Assembly: GCA_017311185.1 (NCBI GenBank)
Contig: JAESUZ010002871.1
Location: 1,488,001 to 1,552,000, forward strand
Reading direction: 5' to 3'
From: Proteles cristata cristata
Taxonomy: Eukaryota; Chordata; Mammalia; Carnivora; Hyaenidae
Length of the DNA stretch: 64,000 nt
In this document: positions 33,490 to 45,060 of the stretch, piece by piece
How positions within the stretch are numbered: position 1 is the stretch's first letter
How the letters are laid out: each line of letters begins with the position of its first letter
Made by a program: the position numbers and the translations under genes
The notes under the pieces: generated by a model
Databases searched by the model: none
Seen by the model: only the letters and a program-made list of their open reading frames with translations
Told to the model about the DNA's origin: nothing

Positions 33490-33570
33490 CTGCACAAGGT
33501 TGTTGTGAAAATTAAATAGTGTAGCAAGTATAAGAACCTATGTCTGAACCTATAAGACAGATGGTAAATT
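33490..33570 (+). mobile_element. MIR 3' fragment
   Basis: 'aaggttgttgtgaaaattaa' followed by a degenerate MIR 3' segment. Confidence 0.45.
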
Positions 33571-33759
33571 CTAGTTCCCTTCTCTCACCAATGAAGTATA
33601 TACCTGCTTATAGTACCTTGGTTTCCTCAGTTTTTTTTTAACTGTTGTGTCAAATTTTGAGAAGAATATAGCCATTTTCATTAACATAATACAACCTTAG
33701 GTAAATAAAGGCCAATTATTCAAAGCATAAGGTTAATAAAAACAGTATTAGTATCTTTC

Positions 33760-33965
33760 ATTTGTATAGCTGACACACTTTCACTTGTAATTATTTAATA
33801 TGTGTATCACAAGAACTATGTAGAGCACATATCATTCCCATGTTACAGATGAGAAAACTGAGGGTTGCATAAGTTAAATTTCCTATCCATGGTAGAGACT
33901 GTTAGCGAGAAAGAGGCAGAAGAAGGACCTGAATGCATTTTTTTCCAAGCTACACCCTAGGCTCC
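33760..33965 (-). mobile_element. MIR SINE, antisense
   Basis: 'cattcccatgttacagatg', 'agaaaactgagggttgcat' and 'ggcagaagaaggacctgaat' match the antisense MIR core. Confidence 0.75.
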
Positions 33966-33969
33966 TTTG

Positions 33970-35690
33970 CATCCTCAACCTAGTTTGGGGAGCTGTCCGT
34001 GGTGCTGGCCTCATCTGACTGAAGTTCTATTAGATTCAGTGCCTTAACCCAGGAGTCCTTGACATCAGCTCTCATTTAACCTGTGTCCTGAATGATGGTA
34101 GTTATCAACTATTTCAGCAGTTCATACAGATCCAGGGTTTGCTTGGCATCAATACCACCTAATTGAAAGCCTAAGTGTGATCTGGAACAGAAGTCAACTT
34201 CTTTGCTTGCTTTCTTAAAGATTTTTAACAAACCAGAAATGAGGGTGGTGGCCCTAGAATTAAGTTTTGAACTTTCTAGTGGGATCCAAGTGCCAGTGAC
34301 TTGACCTGAATGTTTAGGATTAAGTTACAGAAAATTAGGAAATAGAAGGGGCCTGACAGGTTATTAATAATCAAATTTTTGCTATCACCAAACAAATTTT
34401 TATTGTGATTTTTATAGATTTACTTCCTTTCACTTTGTTCGGAGATGACAGTTTTAGCTCATATTTCAGCATCTCTTGTGTCTTATTATTCTTGAAGTAC
34501 ATAGTTTTCAGATAAATTTGGGCTGGGAAACTCTAGTCAAACTCCTACAAAATCAAAAAATATATACTACACAGCTCCCAATCAACTCTCAGTTCTACCT
34601 GACTGTCTCCAATGTTGGAGAACTCACTATATCCCATCATCCCATTATGGTCAAAAACAGACTCTCCTATGACCTGTGACTGAGACCTTTAATTTTTATT
34701 TACAAAACTGTCACCATACAATAGCCAAGAAATGTCTCCATTTATGGTAACATTAGAGAATCCTGGTAGTCCTGAGTTAATCACATTCTGATCATCTCTG
34801 GGGAATAAAATATGGCCCTCACAAAAGCACAAGGCCTATGTCATACTTTCAATCCCATACTGCTCAGCTGAGAATGATTTTAATCTCCTTCCCTTTTGCA
34901 TCTAAAAACAGGTTAGCATCACAACAGCTGACTCACTATATCAAACAGAATACCAAATGGAATTATAATGGCCATTAACAATTTAGAACTAGTCCTATGA
35001 CTCACATCAAGGGCAACTCATCAGTCCGCTGGCTTTAAATATTTGGTTTATAATACTTAGCGTGGGTGTGAGTGCAGGTATGGGAGGGAGAGGAAGAGAG
35101 AAAGTTTGATTGAGAGATATTAAGCTCTTTCTCTTCTCTACAAAAGCTGATTTTGAGCTGCTCTGAGAGAAACAGTTCACCAAACATACTAAATGAGGCG
35201 AGCCGTTAGATACTGGGGCTGGTCTGATTTGTTGGTTGCTATAAAAATTTCTTATCTAATTATATTCTTGGAAAAAGCAATATTCAAAATGACATCTACA
35301 TTGTTCTTGGGGCTATTTTTTTTCAAGTCACAAAGGATCTAAATATATCAAGGCATTGAATTAAACAGTGGGCTAAATAACACTGACTCACTCCTTAGGA
35401 GTATAGCAAATATTTTCCCCTCCTGATCTTTAAATATAATTACTAAAACTTCTATCTTCTTATGAATGAATCAAGGTGAGAAATACAGGCTCCCTGATAG
35501 TATTCAGCCAACAATGAATTTTGTTTTCCTTCCCTAATACCATATATTTAAGAATAGTTTTGCTCTATTATTTTCCAGTGAGCTGGTTCCTAAATACTAC
35601 GAATTTACAGTATTGAATATTTTTGGATACTGTTTAATATACTTTGGCTAATATGCTAGCACTTGAGAAATTGATCATCTATTTAAATTT
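33970..35690. other. intron 1 sequence, one possible L3-like scrap
   Basis: Mostly unique-looking. 34575-34650 ('ctgactgtctccaatgttgg', 'gaactcactatatcccatc') resembles the CR1/L3 consensus. Confidence 0.4.
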
Positions 35691-35703
35691 AAATGAACAT
35701 CAG

Positions 35704-35930
35704 GGCACCTGGGTCACTCAGTCATTTAAGCTTCAGATTTCAGCTCAGGTTGAGCTGGATAATCTCATGGTTCATGAGTTCAGGCCCCACATCACGCTCT
35801 ATGCTGACAGCTGGAAGCCTGAGGCCTGGTTCAGATTCTGTGTCTGTGTGTCTCTCTCTGCTCTTCCCCAGTTCTAAATCACTCGCTGTCTCTCTCTCAA
35901 AAATAAACAAACATTTAAAAGGTTGGTTTT
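35704..35930 (+). mobile_element. CAN SINE (SINEC), diverged
   Basis: GGCACCTGGGTCACTCAGTC head, TGAGTTCAGGCCCC B-box region and CAAAAATAAACAAACATTT tail. A short internal insertion near 35748-35760 duplicates part of the 'caggttgagctgg' stretch. An approximate AAATG..AACATCAG repeat flanks it. Confidence 0.88.
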
Positions 35931-36469
35931 TAAATGTAAACAAACATCAGCAAAAGGTATTCAAATCAAACAAAATAATACAAATAAGCCAAGCCCTATG
36001 CTACCCAAAACAGAACAAAAACATCAAACAACAACTCAGTTGTACCCACTTACTACAACACTGAGAGTTTATATTTCTCATCCTATTTACTATCACACTC
36101 TACATATACTCTGTGTTCCAATCAAACCAGCAATTTCACCTTCCTCTATCTTACTCTTCATTGTATTCCTCATAGCAGGTACTCAGCTAAGATCTGTGGA
36201 GATGGACTACAATGTCCTTTTGTAAATATTGATGTGAGGTTGACAAGAGAAAGTATAAAGTGGGGCAAATAAGGCTTATCACCTCACTCTAGGATGGTCT
36301 TTCAAAAGGCACAGTTTTCCAAAAAAATAATACAGTCAACCCATGTTTTAAATTAAAAGTCTTAATTCTGAGCCTGCAGTGACGTTATCTCATGCTATTT
36401 TTCTCCATGTACCAAACAAGAAAAATGTCAAAGGCAACCAGTAGCAAGAGACAGCTTAAATAAATGACC

Positions 36470-37140
36470 ACTCTTCACAGCCCAGAGAATGCCACACTGC
36501 TTTCCAACAATGACTCATCCGCCTCCATACTAACTGTCACCTCTGGGAAGAAAACACTCTCCCCTCTAGTTCCAGCTCTGTTATTTCCCTGCATTGTGTT
36601 TCATTTACTAAATGCTGAAGACTCAACTCCCATGTTTCTGACTGCCTTCATAGTGGTCTCCTTGAAAATCACATCAGTGAAATTCAGCAGACTCAATACC
36701 AAATTCATTCATACCACACACATTTGCAAAGTGATTTACTTCTTACTTCTCTGTCTTTGTTCAGTAAAGAAACAAAGCCAGGTTTCTTTACAATCTACCA
36801 AATGTGCTGTGTTTATTCCCTCTGCCTTGTACATGGACCTATTTCCTCTATTTTTTAAATCCTACCAACTATCTAAAATGCTCACCCAGATTTCACCTAC
36901 CCAATCATCTTGACTGCCCACTCTAGCAGACAGTTATTAGATTTCATTTGCATTCTTAATGAAGCACATAATCTGTTGGACTACCTGGAACCAGGCACTT
37001 CATTAATAAAATTGCTGAAGATCCTTGCTCATCTGAATTGTAAGATGCTAAAGGCAGGAATCATATCTCATGTTTCTTTGTCTAAAAATGTCTGAGACTG
37101 TAGTACCTAATATAGTACTTGCAAAGCAGACATTCAATTA
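36470..37140 (+). mobile_element. probable L2 LINE 3' part
   Basis: The end 'gatgctaaaggcaggaatc', 'gtacctaatatagtacttgc' and 'acattcaatt' fits the L2 3' terminus. The upstream portion, including a 149-codon open frame (36464-36913), is consistent with eroded L2 but not certain. Confidence 0.5.
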
Positions 37141-37144
37141 CCAG

Positions 37145-37785
37145 TCAAAAAAATGATCTCAGTGAATTATTCTAAGGTCAAAAACTGTACATAAATTAAA
37201 GGAAGACCCTGAACTATGAGTTAGCACTGGTTCTGTATCTCCTTTCTGAGAGTTTAATCTCCCCTCTAAGTGTAAGATCTTTTTCTCCATCAGTAACAGG
37301 CAAAAAATTAGATAGTTTATTTATAGACAAATTCTCTACTAATTGTAACCATTCTACACTCACCCACCAAATTACTTTTAGAACAATGATAATTAGTATT
37401 AATAATATATATTCTTCTAAATATGTATTTTAGTTTATATACATATGCACATATATGTGTCTAAACACACACACAGGTCAACATGTTCATATATGTATGT
37501 GTGTGTGTATATATATATATGCCACTTCACATGAGAGAAAGTAATATAATACCTTGCCCAAGTGTGTTTTGCAAAATAAAAAATAATTTTATGACATCCT
37601 GCACTATGTGTTTATTCATATTAAAATAGAATTACTTTTACATTCCATAAGTTAATCACAGCTAGTATGTTCAGAGCGAAAAGCAGAACTCATACAGTAT
37701 CCTGCCCATCTGTACTACAGAACAATCCACAAAATTATTTATATGTGTAATGAAATCTCACTGACAAGTCAGTCAATGAGAGCTA
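37145..37785. other. AT-rich intron 1 sequence with TATG/TA repeats
   Basis: Contains alternating purine-pyrimidine tracts: (AC)n at about 37465-37477 and (TATG/TG/TA)n at about 37490-37521. Confidence 0.6.
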
Positions 37786-37789
37786 CGTG

Positions 37790-38190
37790 AATCAAGATTG
37801 TAGAACTGGATTTAGAGTCGAGACACGAATTTGACCCTGACAATGACACCAAAAGGTTTTATAAAAAAGAAGATGCATGGGGCACCTGGGTGGCTCAGTT
37901 GGTTAAGCATCCAACTTAGGCTCAGGTCATGATCTCACAGTTCATGGGTTTGAGCCCCGTGTTAGGCTCTGTGCTGACAGCTAGCTCAGAGCCTGGAGCC
38001 TATTTCAGATTCTGTGTCTGCCTCTCTTTCTGACCCTCCCCTGCTCATGCTGTCTCTCTCGCTCAGAATTAAATAAAACATTAAAAAAAAATTTAAGAAG
38101 ACGGTGCATGACTTCTTAGTGCCTCAATTTCTTCACCTAAGAAATGAAAAACATCATCCAACACTGGGATTTTTTTTAAAGAATTAAATT
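37790..38190 (+). mobile_element. MIR SINE split by a CAN SINE
   Basis: Left part 'actggatttagagtcgag' and 'cacgaatttgaccctgac'; right part 'cttagtgcctcaatttcttc' and 'acctaagaaatgaaaaac'. Together they follow the MIR core across the inserted SINE. Confidence 0.7.
37880..38094 (+). mobile_element. CAN SINE (SINEC) inside MIR
   Basis: GGGCACCTGGGTGGCTCAGT head and an AATTAAATAAAACATTAAAA tail. The duplication AAGAAGATGCATG (37867-37879) is matched by a slightly altered copy at 38095-38110. Confidence 0.93.
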
Positions 38191-39785
38191 GGAACATACA
38201 TATAAATAGCACATTATAAACTATCAAAAATCATTATTAACTAAGGGTTTATTATGTCTTAACATATGATCTTATTTACCTGACAGGCAAAACTTTAAGT
38301 TGTCTTTATATTTGGCCAAAGAAAATACTAAGTTTAATTTAAATGCATTAAAGAACATTACTTAATGTGCAAGTTCTATAAGAAGAAGTTATGATAACTA
38401 TCCCTGTAGAACACTGTACTGTTTTCTCAGTACTTGTAGAAAGGCAATGCCTATTATAATAAATAAAAGCAGCCCATATTTGGACTCTTCATGAAAGTTC
38501 TTTAATCATTATTCATTAATAAGGTACCAAAAAATAAATAAAAATTATAATACTTGATGAGATACCAAATGTTCAGAAGGAAACAGGAGAATCAAAATTA
38601 CAGCAGTACTTTCTTGATATTTGGCTAAATACAAGTAGATCTTGTTTTTTCCAGATGGTGGTATTCCCATGTTTGAAAGGCAGGGTGGATTCACTTCATG
38701 GAATATAAGTTTCACACTAGTTTTTCTCAGCTGTCATTAAATTGGAATGCTTAAATGCCATGATGTTTTGAAAGTGAATTTCAGATATATATATGTATAT
38801 ATATTTTCTACCCAGAAACTTCTGATTTTCTTAGAGAATGATTAAAGGTATTTTGATCTATCTAAATAGGGTAAATTCTATTTCTTACTCTCAAATAGAA
38901 TCTGTATATTGAAGACTGGAAAGACTTCTCTTGCATAATGTAAAAGCTAGTGACTGTACCCCACCCAAGAATTCATTAGGATGAAAACTGATTTTCTTTA
39001 AATGTCTGAAGCTAAAAATTTTAAAATGAGCTTGGGTGAGTTAAGCATTTCACCTTCTTCCCAGCTTCCAATCTTCCTATCTTGCTTCTGGTCAAATACT
39101 ATATAGAAAATGTAGTAACTAATTTGCATCATGTTATAATGATTTCTGGTATGATTCTCTGGGGTTAAAAGTAATAACTTTCTAAGCCCTATTTCCCCAA
39201 AGTAAGAATTTCCCATAGACTATGTATCTAATTATTTACATACACCTTTCAAAGGGAGTTAGTAGAATCGATCATAAAAGTACCATGCAAAGCCTCAATC
39301 CCTCCCCAGGAAGACAGTTTATACTATCACTTATGGGTTCATTTGCAAATGATCCTATTTTTGTCTTCCAGAAAATAAAAAAAAGTATGAAAAATGTGCA
39401 GAATAAAAGACAACCAGGATTCCTCTATTTTTCACTTCCAAATCATCTAGTTCTTTATCAGAGAAAGGGTAATTCTCCCCCATCAGAGGGGGAGAATATT
39501 TCCATAAAGTTTCCCATCTCTGACAATGGAAAAAAATGTACACATTTTCATAGTCCACTGAAATAAATATGCCATTGAAATTGAACAAAATATAAAAAGA
39601 CACTGTGTGCTAAAAATAGACTCTATACTTGAGGCCAGAATTATGTCATGTAGTATTTTTAAAATTCTATTTAAAGCTCAGTCATAAATTCTTTTGAGAA
39701 GAAAACAGAACTCACAAAGAGAAATAAAAGGTACCAGTAATCCACTTGAGACTTTAGTCCTGTTAATGATGTAGAACCTAATGTC
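38191..39785. other. intron 1 sequence, AT-rich, no confident feature
   Basis: Unique-looking, with (TA)n at about 38785-38804. The 114-codon open frame at 39222-39566 and its antisense partner at 39355-39603 resemble nothing known. Confidence 0.45.
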
Positions 39786-39789
39786 TGAT

Positions 39790-39985
39790 GACTCAGTTGA
39801 CAAGGCAAGATGGAGGAGCCCTAGGCTTTCACTTGTAAAAGAAACTGCTGAAAAGCCATTTTCTGTTGTGTGAAGCGAAACCACAAGCTCACTGAGCTTC
39901 TGCTTCCTCATTCACAAAATGGGGCAGGCACAGGGTGTGCTTAGATGACCAGGAGAGTTCTAAGATCCCTTACAATGAAAAACCA
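39790..39985 (+). mobile_element. MIR-type SINE
   Basis: 'cttctgcttcctcattcac', 'aaaatggggcaggcacag' and 'gagagttctaagatccctt' match a MIR family core in plus sense. Confidence 0.62.
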
Positions 39986-39994
39986 GATGTCTTT

Positions 39995-40270
39995 GCTGTG
40001 ATGGTTAATTTGATCTGTCAATTTGGCTAGTCTATAGTACCCAGCTCTTCAGTCTAACAGTGATCTAGGTGTTGCTGTGAGAATATCTATAGATGTGGTT
40101 AATATCCACAATCAGTTGACTTTAAGTAAAGGAGAGTCTTCTCAATAATGCAGGTGAGCCTCATCCAATCAGCAACCTAAAAGATATTCAGAGCAAAACT
40201 GAGGTTATCTTGGGAAAGAAATTCTGCCTACATATCTTACTGGTTCTTTTTCTCTAGAGAACACTCATAG
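39995..40270 (+). mobile_element. old LTR-like dispersed repeat, family uncertain
   Basis: 'gtgatggttaatttgatctg', 'caatttggctagtctatag', 'gagcctcatccaatcagc' and 'ctggttctttttctctagag' follow a well-known dispersed mammalian repeat in order. I cannot fix the family name without a search. Confidence 0.6.
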
Positions 40271-40996
40271 ATACACTTTCTACCTGCTAGAGTGCTATTT
40301 ATAGTACACCAAAGGTGGATAACAAACCAGGAAAAGTTAAAAAAGAGAAAATACCATGCAAAGTGTTTGAAAAGAAAATGCTTTGTTATCCCCCCTCCCA
40401 CACATCAGAGTTGTTTTGATGCAAATCGCATTCTGAAAAAAACAAAAAACAATTATAAAAACAAATCATCTTTACATTAAATCACCAAATGGAATGAATG
40501 CAAAAGAACTCAAATTGAATGCCTACTATGTACCAGGGAGTTTGTTAGCACTGGAGGGTTTATATGCAAACTTAAGACATGGCACATTGCAGTTTGGTGG
40601 GATATATGGATATATACATAAACCATTCCAATATAATGGGGCGAGCGGATTTAAAAAATAGACTGCAATCAGAACTTAGAATGGATAATTTGGTCATAGC
40701 TGGATAAGAATTCAAGACTGGGGAAACTTCCTACAGCTGATCCCTGTGCTGATTCTCAAATGCGTGTAAATGAGACTGAAGAGTAGAGACATGATAAAGG
40801 AAGAAGTTTTCTCAGGTAGAAGTTACTACATGACAAAAAGTAAACAAACAAAACACAGTATTTGCAGGAAAGTACAGATATTTCAGTGCCACAAGATATC
40901 AGTGTATATCGGAGGGTGTGACAAGAACTGAGATTGTAGGAAGGAGAGATCAAGTGGTAGCAGGCCTTCTAGGCTATGCCAAAGACCTTAGTTTTG

Positions 40997-41735
40997 TTTT
41001 GAGCTAGTAAATTTATGGAGTTGTACAAGCATCACTACAATCCAGCTTTAAACAGTTCCATCATCCCAAGTGCCCATGTTCAGTCAATGCTCACTGCCAT
41101 CCTTAGGCAAACACTGATCTACTTTTCATCTCCATAATTTTACCTTTTCTAGAAATGCCATATAAATGCAAACATACAATAGGTTATTTTACTATATATA
41201 TTTTTTTAAATGTTTATTTTTGAGAGAGAGAGAGAGAGAGAACATGAACAGGTGAGGGACAGAGAGGGAGACAGAACCCCAAGCAGGCTCTGCACTGTCA
41301 GTACAGACCTCAACTCGGAGCTCAAAGCCATGAACCTTGAGATCATGACCTGAGCCCAAGTCACTTAGCTGAATGAGCCACTCGGATGTCCTAATAGGCA
41401 ATTTTAAATATATGGCCTCTTTCTCTAAGCACAAGGCATCTGAAATTCATCATGTTACCTATATCTATGGCTGAGCTCCTTTTTATAGCTGGACAGTACT
41501 CCACTGCACACCACATTTTGTGTATCCATTCTCCTGTTGATGGACAGCTGAATTGCTTCCCGTGTGGGGCTATTATGAATAATGCCACTGTGAAGATTTG
41601 CATACATGTCTATGTGGATATATTTTTTCATTTCTTTTGGGTAGAAACCTAGGAGTGAAACCACTGGGTCTTGTGGTAAGTATATATTTAACTTTTTAAG
41701 AAATTGCCAAAATGTTTTCCAACGTGACTTACCAT
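40997..41735 (-). mobile_element. L1 3' fragment inside L2, antisense, itself split by a SINE
   Basis: 'atccagctttaaacagttcc', 'agctggacagtactccactg' and 'ccattctcctgttgatggac' are antisense L1 3' sequence. The repeat AAGACCTTAG(T/A)TTT flanks it (40982-40996 and 41736-41750), placing the insertion inside L2. Confidence 0.82.
41192..41392 (-). mobile_element. CAN SINE (SINEC) inside L1, antisense
   Basis: It carries a GAGAGA-rich body and TGACCTGAGCCCAAGTCA. The flanking 14-base repeats AATAGG(TT/CA)ATTTTA lie at 41178-41191 and 41393-41406. Confidence 0.92.
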
Positions 41736-42763
41736 AAGACCTTAGATTTTATCTCAGCATTAGTGGAAAGCCATTAGCAGGCTTTAAGCTGAGGAATGAC
41801 AGAGCTAACTCAATTTTTAAATCATTAGATTACAAAGACTGACTTGAAAAAAAATGAGATTGGAGAAAAAGACACCAGTCAGAATGCTACTGCAACCACC
41901 CAGGTGGAAGATGAGGACTTAAACCAAGAACTCTGGGATTAAGGATGGACTCAGTAAATATTTAGGACCTAAAGTAAGCAAAACTTTGTGACTGGTTTGG
42001 TATAAGAGAGAAGCAGAGAACTATAGGATGACTCCTAGGTTTCAGACTTTAGCAAAGGGATGGGTAAACACAAATGAACATAATCAGGTATAGATTTACT
42101 AGGTTTGAAGTCCAAGTAAATATGTCCACAATGCAACTGAATATGAGCCTGAGCCTGTAGGCAGAGGTCAGGGGAAGAGAGAGATATGAGGAGTCAGCAC
42201 CGTATATGTGACTTGTAAAACCCGAAAACCAGCAGATGAGATTGCTCAGGGAGAACACATACCAGCAAGCAGTTATGGGTCAAGGAGGGAACCTTGAACA
42301 TCACCAAAAATTAAGGGCTAGCAGAGAGGGAGACCAACAAAAAAGACCATGAAAAAACAACAACATCAAAGAAATTACAGTGAAAATCTGAACTGAGAAG
42401 GATCAAAGAAAGCAAGGAAATAGTTTCTCAAATGAGTGTGAGCAAACCTACAGAATGGAAAAGGAGGTCAGCGGGGTGGTGGTTAAAATAATCATTCCAG
42501 GAACCATAACAATTGTGACCATGCCAACTGATATATATGTCACACAGGTTAGTGCAATGGGCTCCAACACAAAATACATGTGATCTAAAGGCTACCAGCA
42601 ATCAGAAAACAGAAATACATCCCCCTGATTTTGTACCTAGTATTTCTTCCTGCAGAAGTATCATTTGGAACCACAGGACATGTCCATGAAAGGTAGAATA
42701 ACCGACAGTTGCTGAGTCCCAGCTACACTGCAGGGCAAGGAGCTCAGAATATGCTCCAGTTCC

Positions 42764-42977
42764 GGGGCGCCTAGGTGGCTCAGTCGGTTAAGCGTCCGAC
42801 TTTAGCTCAGGTCATGATCTCACAGTTCGTGGGTTCGAGCCCCGCATCAGGCTCTGTGCTGACAGCTCAGAGCCTGGAGCCTGTTTCAGATTCTGTGTCT
42901 CCCTCTCTCTCTCTGACCCTCCTGTGCTCATACTGTCTCTATCTCCCTCTGAAAAATAAATAAAACATTAAAAAAAA
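42764..42977 (+). mobile_element. young CAN SINE (SINEC) with perfect duplication
   Basis: GGGGCGCCTAGGTGGCTCAG head, GTGGGTTCGAGCCCCGCATC B-box region and AATAAATAAAACATTA tail match the felid consensus closely. The 18-base duplication AGAATATGCTCCAGTTCC is perfect (42746-42763 and 42978-42995). Confidence 0.97.
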
Positions 42978-42995
42978 AGAATATGCTCCAGTTCC

Positions 42996-44550
42996 ATCAC
43001 TATGCTTGGACTGCCTTCCTCCACACATTCCAGGTAGGTACTTCTGCCTTGCAGAGAGAAAAACATCAGGGACAAACTGCAAGCAAACAGCTATCTGAAG
43101 ACATTTGGGAGATGCCCTACGAGTATTTCACACAACAATATAATCAGCTTTCCATACAACATTTTGTATCATCAAATGTGGCAGCCATTAAAGGTAAATC
43201 CCCTTCTCTTCCTAAGCCAAAGGAAGCTAGCACCATGCTCAGAACTGCAGGAATAATTCATAAGCTTAACCTTAAATAACAACAGGGAAGAGAGATGTAG
43301 AGACTTCAGAGATAGTCATAAAAGTGGATGGACAGTCACTGGATACCAGACCCACCATCTCATATAGAAAACCACTGACCTACTGACAAAGAAAATTAAT
43401 GGAACAAATGATAACTACAGGAAACAGAAAGATGGATCCCTGTCTGAGATATCAAGTTTGATAACGCGCATATGCAGAAATTCCATCATTTGAACCAAAA
43501 ATTTAAAAAACACTTTAATGACAGGATATATAGATACAGATTTCATTTATAATCCTGGACAGAATTTCCGGAATGTTAAGCAGCCCATCACTGTCTGTGA
43601 AGGCTATGCACTGACAGATGCACCAATCTGCTTCCGCTCTAAGCTTCAAGGTCTATTGCTTGCGCTGCAGACAACTCTCTGAGGACTCACACCTTGCAGG
43701 CTCGTGCTGAAGTCAGAAGGGAAGTGGTGGAGGCTTCCCCTGCCACATCCACTCCTGGTTGGCTTTCTCTAGTATTAGAGCTTCACGTATCCTCTGCTCC
43801 TGCAGGGTGTACATAACAGGAAAGGCAGCTACGATGGCTGGAGCATGTATTCAGAGGAATGTCACTGCATCCCACACCATCTAAATGCTAACTTGATTCC
43901 TCTTTCCCAATATGCTTTCAAGGTGAGGTGTGGAAAGAAGCTACTGATTTTATATGTATACATATACACATATATACACATACATACATATATCTACACA
44001 TGCATACACATACACAGCACTTGATAAATAGGCAAATATTTTCCTACAGGTTTAGAGTTGCTCAGAGTTGTACATTTAATTGGGGAAAGGCTCTAAACAC
44101 TATTCAACCATTCCAAACTAGTACTAATGGCTTCCTTTTATTTCAAGTTTCAGGCCAGTGCTTTTCAATCATGTGGGAGACTTGCTCTTAAATGAGATGA
44201 CTGCTTAGAGAGCTCTAATAAAAATATTCTAAAAAGTAAAATGGAAAGGATACAGGAAAGAATATTCTGTTTTTAATTCTGCTCAAGCTTACTAATGTAC
44301 TAATGTCAGCACCTCCTGCTAAGTATTCAGGGACTCTTAGAAGCTCTTCTCTTATTTGTTCAAGTTGGACATGACAGGAAGGGACAGAGAGGGCTTTTAG
44401 AAGGGACAGACTTTTAAGAAGAGGCTGGGTACTGTTTCTCATGACAGGGAAAACATGAAACCAAATACTATACTATAATATACTATGAAAGAGGCCCAGT
44501 GTCAGCTAGTTTGAAGTCCCTTCTCCTTAAGCTCTGGGAGGCAGAAAAAA
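42996..44550. other. intron 1 sequence with a (TATACA)n-type tract
   Basis: Unique-looking except for an alternating TATACA/TACA simple repeat at about 43950-44015. The 98-codon open frame at 42983-43279 has no recognised homology. Confidence 0.5.
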
Positions 44551-44554
44551 AGGA

Positions 44555-44975
44555 ATTACAAATTTTAACAACTTCATTGAGATGTAATTTATATGTCACA
44601 AAGTTTTAATCATTTACAGTATACAATTCAGTGATTTTTAAAGTATTTATAGAGTTGTATGATCGCCCTAATCTAATTTTTCAATCGTTTCATCATACCA
44701 CAAAGAAGCCTTGTGCCCATTTGCATCACTCCCTGGTCCCCTCCCCCAATTTCATTTGGTGCCCCATCTCTTGACATTATTAATCAAATTTCGGTCTCTG
44801 TAGACTTATCTATTTTGGACATTTCATATGAATGAAATAATTCATATGTGCACTTTTGTCCCTGGATTCTTTTACTTAGCACAATGTTTTCAAGTTTCTT
44901 CTGTGTTGCAGCATGTATCAGTACTTTATTCCTTTTTACTGCTGAGTAATATGCCACTGTATGGATGTATAACAC
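44555..44975 (-). mobile_element. old L1 3' fragment, antisense
   Basis: 'cttcattgagatgtaattta', 'tacaattcagtgatttttaa', 'ttttacttagcacaatgtt' and 'actgctgagtaatatgccac' follow antisense L1M sequence. Confidence 0.78.
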
Positions 44976-45060
44976 TATCTCACAGGAAAATTATGAAGAT
45001 CAGATAAGATAGCTAAGTGCTTTGTCAACTATAAAGTACTTGACCAATGCAAGAGATTAG
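44976..45060 (+). mobile_element. MIR 3' fragment
   Basis: 'aaaattatgaagatcagataa' (two parts) and 'gctaagtgctttgtcaact' fit the MIR 3' half. Confidence 0.5.

Larger units (their letters stand above)
40505..42480 (-). mobile_element. long L2 LINE, antisense, split by an L1
   Basis: Antisense L2 motifs run in order: 'gcctactatgtaccagggag', 'gtgacaagaactgag', 'tctaggctatgccaaagacc', then after the L1 'aaagccattagcaggcttta', 'gatgactcctaggtttc' and 'gaaccttgaacatcacc'. About 1.2 kb of L2 survives around the insertion. Confidence 0.8.

Noticed and set aside
33113..33515. Three overlapping plus-strand open frames rich in Ser and Leu
   Set aside because: They arise because a CT repeat has no stop codon in any frame.
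36464..36913. 149-codon plus-strand open frame
   Set aside because: No recognisable domain. It lies in a region whose 3' end looks like L2, is antisense to the host gene, and has low-complexity hydrophobic composition expected of AT-rich non-coding DNA.
42800..42860. tRNA-like A-box and B-box sequences in many places
   Set aside because: They are the tRNA-Lys-derived heads of CAN SINEs. None folds into an intact tRNA gene with a proper acceptor stem and all are followed by a SINE body.
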